DNA from: Thermoanaerobaculia bacterium
Lineage (GTDB): Bacteria > Acidobacteriota > Thermoanaerobaculia > Gp7-AA8
NCBI GenBank assembly: GCA_017883265.1
Contig: JADGNX010000003.1
Span: 1 to 59,102 of the forward strand
Reading direction: 5' to 3'
DNA length: 59,102 bases
Position numbers and translations under genes: made by a program. Below are positions 24,794 through 32,040 of the stretch, one piece after another (position 1 is the first letter of the stretch; every line of letters starts with the position of its first letter). The notes under the pieces were generated by a model, which saw nothing but the letters and a program-made list of their open reading frames with translations, was not told where the DNA came from and did no database searches.

Positions 24794-26797
24794 TCAGCTG
24801 GTGGTGACGGCGGGGGCCAGGAGCGTGGTCTCGTTGTCGGCGAGGTTATGCCCGCTCACCGGCAGTTGATCGAACCGCAGCACCATGACAGTCCTGTCGT
24901 CGTCGGCCGGGCGAGTGCCCGAATGGCGCGCCACCGCCGCCAGGATCGTCTCCTGGATCTCGGGTGGCATCTGCCCTGAAACCGCGGCCAGAAGCGCTTC
25001 GAGCTGGTCGAATCCGAACGGCTCGCCTGTTTCGTCCTGAGCCTCCACAATGCCGTCGGAGAGGTAAACGAGCGCGTCGCCTTCGTGTAGATCGAGCTCT
25101 ACCGTTCTGGCCGTCGCGTTGTTCCGCACGCCGAGCGGCAGCGAGGGACACTCGATGGCGTAGGGCGGCTCGCCGGCGCGCAGCAGGTACGGGTAGAGGT
25201 GGCCGGCGTTGGTGTGGCGGATCCTGGCGTGCTCGAAATCGAAGATGGTGAAGGCCAGCGTCATGAAGGCGCGGCGCTCGGTCGACCGGTGCACGAGATC
25301 GTTGAGGCGGGCGAAGATCGAGAGCTCGTCGGCCCCTTCCTCCACCAGGGTGGTGATTGCGGCTTTGACCATAGCCATGACCAGACCGGTGGACAGTCCA
25401 TGTCCCGAGACGTCGCCGATGGCCACGCCGAGCCGCGACTTGTCGATCGAGAAGAGATCGTAGTAGTCGCCGCCGATCGAGGCGGTCGGTTCAAAGTGTG
25501 CCGAGAAGGTGACTCCTCGAAGGCGCGGACCTTCCTTCGGCAGAAGGTTCCTTTGAATCGAGGCGGCGATGTCGATCTCGCTCTGAAGGCGCTCCTTCTC
25601 GGCGACCTTCACCAGGAGCGAGGCGATCGATTCGGTCATGTGGTCGAACGACTGGGCCATCTGTCCCAGCTGATTGCGCGGCTTCATGGCGATCCGGTAC
25701 GAGAAGTCGCCGCGCTCGACTGCCTGGGTGCCCTTCTCGATCCGGTTCACGGCGCGAGAGATCGAGAATATGAGGATGGCCGCGAAGAGCGAGGCCATCA
25801 CATAGATCAGCATGAGGAGAGCAACCACGCCGACGATGATCCGAACGAGGATGCGGATGTACTCGTCGTTCGATGCTCCGAAGTAGAACTGCACCAGATT
25901 GCTGATGGGGTTCGAAATGAACGTGAAGAGCTGATGGTCGGCGGCTGTGCCGCCGGTTTCCCAGTTCGTGAGATCGGTCAGATCGCCCCAGATGACCCGG
26001 TTCAGCCCCCAGGCGCGCCGGAAGAAGGAGTTGAAGTTATCCCCTGTCTCGATCTCGATGTCCTGGTCCTTCTTGCGGACACGGATCTTGTTGCCGCTGC
26101 TATCGCGGTGGTTACGGGTCTGCTCGAAAGAGATGATCATGCCTCCCTGTTCCTCGAGCCATTTCACCCATTCCTTGTCCAGCGGCTGCACGAAGACCAC
26201 CGACCTGTTGTCGGGGGAGTATTGCCGCGCGGAAACGAAGAGCGGCGCCGAATCGCGCCAGGCCGTTCCGCTGAACGTCGTTTTCCTCAGCCATTCAGGC
26301 AGCTTCTCCGTCGAGCCGTCGGCACTGTCGTAGATCTCCAGAGTCGAGAGACCGTCGGTCGGCTTCTTCCCCAGCATGGCGTATTCGAGGCTCCATGCCT
26401 CCATCTGCCCGAGGGTGGTCTGGCGCTCTCCGCGCAGGGCGGCCTGGCTCATCACCCCGGCCGTGGTCCAGGCCACGATGAAGCCGAGCACGGTCATCAG
26501 GATGAAGGGGAGTACGCCGATGAGAACGTAGCTGAGGAACAGCCGCCGGCCGACGCGCCAGAAGACCTTGCGCAGAATCCACCGGATAGCCAAAGCGATC
26601 CAGTAGAGGGTGATGGCCAGCAGAATCAGCCAGGCCAGGAATGAGATGAAGCCGAGGAACCCGGAGCTCCGGTGAAACATCCGAAGCAGCCGCGACACCT
26701 GGCTGTCGACGATCAGAGCGGCGAGTGCGACGAGCCAGACCACCAGTGCCCGGCTGGCGATCCTGCGCGCAGTCTTGTTGCTCGTGGTCTCAGGCAT
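24794..26797 (-). CDS. Membrane-anchored PP2C/SpoIIE-type serine phosphatase with HAMP domain
   Basis: 667 residues. Two or three hydrophobic helices at the N-terminus (about 15-125) and another near 325-350 bracket a periplasmic sensor-like region; a HAMP linker follows (about 345-405, with A-V-N-R-I-E-K-G-T). The C-terminal domain (about 430-650) is an RsbU/SpoIIE phosphatase with G-G-D-Y-Y-D-L-F and A-I-G-D-V-S-G-H-G motifs carrying the metal-binding Asp residues. Such enzymes dephosphorylate anti-sigma-antagonist proteins in partner-switching cascades. No STAS or anti-sigma kinase gene is adjacent, so its target is unknown. It is convergent with the transglycosylase gene. Confidence 0.88.
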   Translation of the reverse strand: MPETTSNKTARRIASRALVVWLVALAALIVDSQVSRLLRMFHRSSGFLGFISFLAWLILLAITLYWIALAIRWILRKVFWRVGRRLFLSYVLIGVLPFILMTVLGFIVAWTTAGVMSQAALRGERQTTLGQMEAWSLEYAMLGKKPTDGLSTLEIYDSADGSTEKLPEWLRKTTFSGTAWRDSAPLFVSARQYSPDNRSVVFVQPLDKEWVKWLEEQGGMIISFEQTRNHRDSSGNKIRVRKKDQDIEIETGDNFNSFFRRAWGLNRVIWGDLTDLTNWETGGTAADHQLFTFISNPISNLVQFYFGASNDEYIRILVRIIVGVVALLMLIYVMASLFAAILIFSISRAVNRIEKGTQAVERGDFSYRIAMKPRNQLGQMAQSFDHMTESIASLLVKVAEKERLQSEIDIAASIQRNLLPKEGPRLRGVTFSAHFEPTASIGGDYYDLFSIDKSRLGVAIGDVSGHGLSTGLVMAMVKAAITTLVEEGADELSIFARLNDLVHRSTERRAFMTLAFTIFDFEHARIRHTNAGHLYPYLLRAGEPPYAIECPSLPLGVRNNATARTVELDLHEGDALVYLSDGIVEAQDETGEPFGFDQLEALLAAVSGQMPPEIQETILAAVARHSGTRPADDDRTVMVLRFDQLPVSGHNLADNETTLLAPAVTTS

Positions 26798-26954
26798 TTT
26801 CTTGTGGTCCGTTCGTCCCTACGATATCAATCGGCAAGCCGTGCCGACGCAACGGACTGGCTCCTCCGCGCTTGAAGAGTCATGCGGCGCGGATTCGGCT
26901 AAACAGGTTCCCTGAGTTATACGACAGATCTTGAAGAGAGTTACAGCCCGCAGC

Positions 26955-28118
26955 TCAGATCTCGCGGAGGGCGCGGGTGATCGGAAGACGAGCGGCGCTG
27001 ATCGCCGGCAGCAGGCCCCCGATCACCCCGGCGACGACGGCCAGCAGGATGCCGCGGAGTGCCACCGCAGGCCCCATGTTGAAATTGAAGGCGACCTCGG
27101 AGAAGGTCTTGAAATTGGTCGTTCCGGTGGAGATGAGATTGACCGGCAACGCCAGGAGCACTCCGGCCAGCCCTCCCAGCAGGGAGACGAATGCGCTCTC
27201 GATGACGACGGTCATGAGGATTGCCCGACGCTTGAAGCCGAGCGCCCGGAGCGTCGCCAGCTCGCGGGTGCGGCTGGCAACGGCTGTGAACATGGTATTC
27301 ATCGCTCCGAGAGTGGCCCCGATGACCATGAAAAACGTGACGAATCCGACCAGGACCTTGATCCCGACGAGGCCGCTGGTCTGTTCGTCGTAATACTGAT
27401 ACTCGCTCTTGGCCTGGAGCTTGAGGCGGTTGTCGTTGTCGACTGCCGCCTTGATGCTCGTGGCGGCGTCGTGATCGGCCGGACGGATGACCACTGTGGA
27501 GTAGGACTCGCGCTTTCTCACAGAGCCGAGGTAGCCGACGTCAGTCCAGATCTCGGAATCGAAGCTGGTTCCTGCGCCGTCGAAGATGCCGACCACGTTC
27601 CAGTCCTGCGGTCCGAAGTGGAAGCTGTCGCCGACGTTGCAACCGACGAAGCGGTCGCGAATTCTGCGGGAGACAATGACCTCGTTCACTCCCGGCCGGA
27701 ACATCCGCCCTTCGATCACTTTCAGGTAGGGACGCATTTCGAAGCCCATGGGTGTCACACCTCGGACATTGACGTTCGAGCCCTTCGGATTGTCCTTTTT
27801 CGGCAGCTTGAAAACGATGATGATCTCGGGTGAGATGACCGGCTGTCCCTGAGCATCTTTCTGAATGCCCGGCAGCGTTCGCAGGACCTGAAACTTCGCC
27901 TTGTCCACCCAACTGTCGAGCTCAGTGTCAGAGCCATCGCGCATGATCATCAGGTTGTCCTTCGATCCGGTGGAGATGATCGCGGAATTGACTCCATTCG
28001 ATAGCGCCATCATCGACAGCATCACAGCGATGACGATTCCGATCCCCAGTACCGACATGAGGGTGGAGACGCGGCGGCTGCTGATATTGCCGATGTTGTA
28101 CTTGAGAGGTATGGCCAT
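26955..28118 (-). CDS. ABC transporter permease, FtsX/MacB type (permease 2)
   Basis: 387 residues with the MacB-like layout: one N-terminal helix (about 15-40, M-S-V-L-G-I-G-I-V-I-A-V-M), a large periplasmic MacB_PCD-type domain (about 50-240), and three C-terminal helices forming the FtsX domain with the R-T-R-E-L-A-T-L-R-A-L-G-F motif at the helix junction. It overlaps the upstream permease stop by four bases (ATGA), fixing the start at 28118. It is the last gene of a four-gene minus-strand export operon. This protein class uses ATP to drive periplasmic mechanotransmission, exporting lipoproteins, peptides or siderophores. Confidence 0.88.
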   Translation of the reverse strand: MAIPLKYNIGNISSRRVSTLMSVLGIGIVIAVMLSMMALSNGVNSAIISTGSKDNLMIMRDGSDTELDSWVDKAKFQVLRTLPGIQKDAQGQPVISPEIIIVFKLPKKDNPKGSNVNVRGVTPMGFEMRPYLKVIEGRMFRPGVNEVIVSRRIRDRFVGCNVGDSFHFGPQDWNVVGIFDGAGTSFDSEIWTDVGYLGSVRKRESYSTVVIRPADHDAATSIKAAVDNDNRLKLQAKSEYQYYDEQTSGLVGIKVLVGFVTFFMVIGATLGAMNTMFTAVASRTRELATLRALGFKRRAILMTVVIESAFVSLLGGLAGVLLALPVNLISTGTTNFKTFSEVAFNFNMGPAVALRGILLAVVAGVIGGLLPAISAARLPITRALREI

Positions 28119-29260
28119 CACACCACCTTCCGGAGGCCGTCGACGACGCTCAGGTTCGCCGCGCGATACGCCGGGTATCCACCGGCCACGATGCCCACGA
28201 GCGCCGAGGCGCCGAGGCAGAGCGCCACCGTCTGCCAGTACACTCTGAACCCTGCCAGAAAGCCCGACGTCGCTCTGGCCATGTCGAACACTTGATAGAA
28301 ACCCTTCGCCGCGAGCGTACCGGCGAGGCCGCCGAAGAGCGTGAGCAGAACGAACTCGACGAGCATTAGCCCGAGCACGAGTCCGGGGCGATACCCGAGG
28401 GCCTTCAACACTGCAATCTCGGTCACGCGCTCGCGCGCGGACATGCTCATGGTGATCGCCGCCAGGAGGATGACCATGAAGATGGCGCAGACGCTGACAC
28501 TGGTGAAGAGGAGCTTGATGTTGCCCATCATGGAGATGAAGTTCTTCTGGAACTCCTTCTCCGTGAATGTCTCAGTCGGATACTCGGAGTTCTTGAACAT
28601 TTCGTCGATCTGCTGACTCACCGCGGCCATCTTCCGCGTATCGCTCACCCGGACCCAGACCGTGCCGGTGAGACCCTGCCCTCCCAGTCCCGCTTCGCGA
28701 AAGTACTCCGTGTGGAAGTAGAGCGACGATACGTTGACCGGGTGGTAGTAGACGCCGCGGATGGTCAGCTGCGGATCGAACGGAAAGATGGTTCCTTTCA
28801 GGACGATCTTCTGCCCCACCTTCCAGTCGAAACGCTTGAGAAGCTCCGGACCTACGAGGCAACCCTGACGGTCCGCTTTGAAGGCTTCGAACTGCGCCGG
28901 ATCGATGGCATAGTCGGTCCAGACGGCCTTCATCTTGTCGGCATCGACGGCGAAGTTCGCGAAGAAGTTGCGTGAGTCTTTGTAGTAAGCCCCGATCCAC
29001 TGCAGTTTGGCCGTCTCGGCGACGCCGGGAACCTCTCGGATCTTCTGCTCGTGCGAATACGGGAGCATCGTCGTCAGTGAGATCGCCGACTGGACTGCCA
29101 GACGATCGACGCCGGACGCCTCGCTGGCATTGTCGAAAGTGGCCAGGATCGAAAGGAGCGTGGTGACGAAGAAGAAGATGGCCGCCATCAGACAGACTGT
29201 CAGGAGCGATCTAACTTTGTTGCGGAAGAGATTGCCTCGAATGAGGTGAAGGAATCGCAT
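28118..29260 (-). CDS. ABC transporter permease, FtsX/MacB type (permease 1)
   Basis: 380 residues with the same topology as its downstream partner: N-terminal helix (about 15-37), a periplasmic domain, and three C-terminal helices with the conserved E-R-V-T-E-I-A-V-L-K-A-L-G-Y motif. The two permeases are diverged from each other and probably form a heterodimer with one ATPase pair. It begins two bases after the ATPase stop codon and its own stop overlaps the next start, so the four genes are tightly coupled. The substrate cannot be inferred from sequence. Confidence 0.88.
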   Translation of the reverse strand: MRFLHLIRGNLFRNKVRSLLTVCLMAAIFFFVTTLLSILATFDNASEASGVDRLAVQSAISLTTMLPYSHEQKIREVPGVAETAKLQWIGAYYKDSRNFFANFAVDADKMKAVWTDYAIDPAQFEAFKADRQGCLVGPELLKRFDWKVGQKIVLKGTIFPFDPQLTIRGVYYHPVNVSSLYFHTEYFREAGLGGQGLTGTVWVRVSDTRKMAAVSQQIDEMFKNSEYPTETFTEKEFQKNFISMMGNIKLLFTSVSVCAIFMVILLAAITMSMSARERVTEIAVLKALGYRPGLVLGLMLVEFVLLTLFGGLAGTLAAKGFYQVFDMARATSGFLAGFRVYWQTVALCLGASALVGIVAGGYPAYRAANLSVVDGLRKVV

Positions 29261-29262
29261 GG

Positions 29263-29979
29263 CTATGTCCTCACGACGGCCGGTTCGGCCTCGTAGCCGT
29301 ACTGTCCCTCGGCCAGAACCCCTTTATCGAGGTGCAGGGCGTGCTTCGCCCTGCCGGCCGCCTTCGGATCGTGGGTCACCATGACGATGGTCTTTTCGAA
29401 CTCGGCGTTCAGCCGCTGAAGAAGATCGAGGGTCTCGTCGGCATTCTTCGCGTCGAGGTCGCCGGTCGGCTCATCGGCCACCAGAATGGTCGGATCGGTG
29501 ACGATGGCCCGGGCGATGGCTACGCGCTGCTCCTGACCGCCGGAGAGCTGACGCGGATAGTGAGTCATCCGATCGGCCAGCCCGACGATGGCCAGAGCGT
29601 TCTCGACGTGCTGCTTGCGCTGTTTCCTGTTGAGCTTCGTCAGCAGGAGCGGCAGCTCGACGTTCTCCGCGGCATTCAGCACCGGAATGAGGTTGTACAT
29701 CTGGAAGATGAAACCGACGTGTCGCGCCCGCCAGCTGGCCAGAGCGGTCTCGCTATAGGAGGAGACTTCCTGACCGTCCACGAGGATCCGGCCGCTGGTC
29801 GGGCGATCGATGCCGGCGATCAGGTTCAGCAGAGTCGTCTTGCCGGAGCCCGAAGGCCCCATCAGGGCGAGAAAATCTCCGCGCGGTACTCCGAGCGTGA
29901 TGCCGTTGAGCACAGGGATTTCGAACTGATCCCGTTTGTAGACCTTGCGCACATCGTGAATCTCAACCAGGGTCTCCAC
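29263..29979 (-). CDS. ABC transporter ATP-binding protein, LolD/MacB type
   Basis: A 238-residue nucleotide-binding subunit. Walker [10 protein letters not shown] is near residue 40, the signature [13 protein letters not shown] near 145, Walker [13 protein letters not shown] near 165, and the switch His in M-V-T-H-D-P. The length and the N-terminal E-I-H-D-V-R-K-V-Y match the MacB/LolD group, which pairs with FtsX-type permeases. It lies between the membrane-fusion adaptor and two permeases, so it powers the same export complex. Confidence 0.92.
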   Translation of the reverse strand: METLVEIHDVRKVYKRDQFEIPVLNGITLGVPRGDFLALMGPSGSGKTTLLNLIAGIDRPTSGRILVDGQEVSSYSETALASWRARHVGFIFQMYNLIPVLNAAENVELPLLLTKLNRKQRKQHVENALAIVGLADRMTHYPRQLSGGQEQRVAIARAIVTDPTILVADEPTGDLDAKNADETLDLLQRLNAEFEKTIVMVTHDPKAAGRAKHALHLDKGVLAEGQYGYEAEPAVVRT

Positions 29980-29987
29980 ACGCCCTC

Positions 29988-31172
29988 CTATTTTTCGTCG
30001 TCACTCAGCCGGACCAGCTCTCCGGATTTCAGCGTATCAGCCTGTTTGGTGATCAGGCGGTCACCTTCGCGAAGGCCGCTGAGGATCTCGATTCTGTTTT
30101 CACGCAGGGCGCCGGTCGTTACCGCCTTGAGAATGACGCGATGCTGGTCGTTGACCACGGCGACCTTTTTGGGCTGTCCCTCGATGATTGCCGGCAGAGG
30201 CACCCACAGCTTTGCCGGCTCGCGCAGCTCGGCATCCGTCCGCGCCGTCTGGAGAAACGACACGGTCGACGCCATCTCCGGCAGAAGCCGGTCGGATGGA
30301 TTGATGATGGCCACCTTGACCTTGACGATTCCCTTGGAGCGGTCGGCGGTCGGGATGATCTGTCGGAGGAAGCCTTTCCACTTCTGCCCGGGGAAGGCGT
30401 CGACCGAGACTTCCGCCGGCTGCCCTTCGCGCAACTGAGCGAGGGTGTTCTCATTGATGTCGGCTTCCACTTCCAGGGTTCGAAGGTCGACGATCGTGGC
30501 GATGGCTCCGCTGGGCAGCGTTCCTGCGATCTGCCCCATAGTCACCGACGAGATCACCTCTCCCACCTCGGTGTTCTTCGTGGCTACCACGCCGTCGAAC
30601 GGCGCGCGGACGACCATGTCGGTCATGTTGATCCGGATCTGATCGACTCGTGCCCTCATGACCTTCAACTGAGCGTCGGCGCTGTCGAGAAGAGCGTGCG
30701 TCGTCACTCCGTCCTTCCACAGCGCGGCCTGGCGGTTGTATTCGCGCTCCGCTTCCGAGAGTGAGGCCTGAGCCTCGTCGAGCTGAGCCTGCAGGTTCGT
30801 GCTCTCCAGGACTGCCAGAACGTCTCCCGTATGCACTTTGGTTCCGGTGTCGAAGTTGAGGCGAATGACCTTTCCGGAGATCTTCGGCGTGATCTTGGCC
30901 TGCTTATTGGCCACCAGGTAACCCGTGGCGGTGAGGAGCGCCGGATTGGCGACGCTGACGGTCGGCTTGACGAGCACGGTGTCGACGAGCGGCGCTCGCG
31001 ATGGCGCGATGAAGCGCGCATTGATGAAAAGGGCGCCCACGGCCAGAGCCGCCAGGAGAACGATCCAGACGATGATCTTCAGCCAGCTTTTTTCGGGGCG
31101 CCTCGGCTCCTCATCGTGATGAATGCGGAGTGCCGAAAGGTCTCCCCGCGGGCGCTCTGGTGCTACGGTCAT
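29988..31172 (-). CDS. Periplasmic adaptor (HlyD/MacA-like membrane fusion protein)
   Basis: 394 residues. A single N-terminal helix (about 30-52) anchors it in the inner membrane after a cytosolic Arg/Glu-rich tail. A lipoyl half-motif, an alpha-helical hairpin with heptad-like repeats (about 115-180, A-Q-A-S-L-S-E-A-E-R-E-Y), the second lipoyl half with R-A-P-F-D-G-V-V, a beta-barrel and a membrane-proximal domain follow in order. It should link the ABC permeases to a TolC-like outer-membrane channel, which is not in the window. ATG 31172 is chosen because GGGAG lies just upstream; the frame stays open to 31604 through unrelated sequence. Confidence 0.88.
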   Translation of the reverse strand: MTVAPERPRGDLSALRIHHDEEPRRPEKSWLKIIVWIVLLAALAVGALFINARFIAPSRAPLVDTVLVKPTVSVANPALLTATGYLVANKQAKITPKISGKVIRLNFDTGTKVHTGDVLAVLESTNLQAQLDEAQASLSEAEREYNRQAALWKDGVTTHALLDSADAQLKVMRARVDQIRINMTDMVVRAPFDGVVATKNTEVGEVISSVTMGQIAGTLPSGAIATIVDLRTLEVEADINENTLAQLREGQPAEVSVDAFPGQKWKGFLRQIIPTADRSKGIVKVKVAIINPSDRLLPEMASTVSFLQTARTDAELREPAKLWVPLPAIIEGQPKKVAVVNDQHRVILKAVTTGALRENRIEILSGLREGDRLITKQADTLKSGELVRLSDDEK

Positions 31173-31255
31173 TGATCTCCCTCGACGGGTGGCAGGTGGC
31201 GCAATCTTATCAGGACGAGTGTGTTCACAAATCCGGCAGAGTTGACCGTTGCCGG

Positions 31256-32014
31256 TTATCGATTGAGCCAGACGGGCGGGCGTTTCTCGAGGAAAGCCGC
31301 GAGGCCCTCGTTCGCGTCCGTGGTGGCCATCAGCTCGTCGAGGTAAAGCCGCTCGACCTGAGACAGGCGCTTGTCGAAGTCGTCCGCCTGGGCCATCCGA
31401 AAGGCTTTTCTCGCCAGGCGCAGGGACGAGGCGCTGTGCCGTGTCAGCCGCTCGAGCCATGCGGCCGCACTGTTTTCGAAGTCGGCCATGGGAAAGACGA
31501 CGTTGACCATACCGAGCTCGGCAGCTACCGCGGCGCCAATTGATTCTCCACTGAGTAGAAGTTCGAGCCCTTTTCGCGGCGGAAGTTGATGGGAGAGTTG
31601 CCACGCCGCAACAGGGGGAAAAACTCCCAGGGAGATCTCAGGCTGACTGAAGCGCGCCCGGTCGGAAGCCAGGACGAAATCGCAGGCCATGGCGAGCTCG
31701 CAGCCGCCTCCAAGCGCTGCGCCGCGGACCAGGGCCACGGTCACCAGCTCCAGGCGGCTCAGGATCCTGAAGCAGTCGTGGAAGTTCGCCAGCATCAACG
31801 CAACGCGATCGCCGACGTGGTCCTGAACGCTCGCACCCGCCGAGAAGGCCTTCTCTCCGGCCGCATCGATGATGAGCAGATGCCTGTCGTTCCGAACCTT
31901 GCCCAGCGCTTGTTTGAGCTCGCCGAGAAGCTCGATGTCGAGGATGTTGTGGGGTGGAGCATCGAGCGTGACGCGGTAGGCCCGCTCGTCGACTGCAAAC
32001 CGGATCTTCGTCAT
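31256..32014 (-). CDS. Enoyl-CoA hydratase/isomerase family protein
   Basis: A 252-residue crotonase-fold protein. Both catalytic glutamates of enoyl-CoA hydratases are present: G-G-G-C-E-L-A-M-A-C-D and F-S-Q-P-E-I-S-L-G, with the oxyanion-hole segment at A-F-S-A-G-A-S-V. The wording D-H-V-G-D-R-V-A-L-M-L-A-N-F-H-D-C-F-R recalls cyclohexa-1,5-diene-carbonyl-CoA hydratases of anaerobic aromatic degradation, but no other genes of that pathway are here, so a fatty-acid or other acyl-CoA substrate is as likely. A CATAAT hexamer ends 8 bases before the ATG, consistent with a leaderless transcript. Confidence 0.82.
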   Translation of the reverse strand: MTKIRFAVDERAYRVTLDAPPHNILDIELLGELKQALGKVRNDRHLLIIDAAGEKAFSAGASVQDHVGDRVALMLANFHDCFRILSRLELVTVALVRGAALGGGCELAMACDFVLASDRARFSQPEISLGVFPPVAAWQLSHQLPPRKGLELLLSGESIGAAVAAELGMVNVVFPMADFENSAAAWLERLTRHSASSLRLARKAFRMAQADDFDKRLSQVERLYLDELMATTDANEGLAAFLEKRPPVWLNR

Positions 32015-32022
32015 AGTCGCGA

Positions 32023-32028
32023 ATTATG
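32023..32028 (-). promoter_or_regulatory. -10-like hexamer of the enoyl-CoA hydratase gene
   Basis: On the minus strand CATAAT is followed by 8 bases and then ATG 32014. No Shine-Dalgarno lies between them. Confidence 0.4.
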
Positions 32029-32040
32029 CATCGGGGGATA

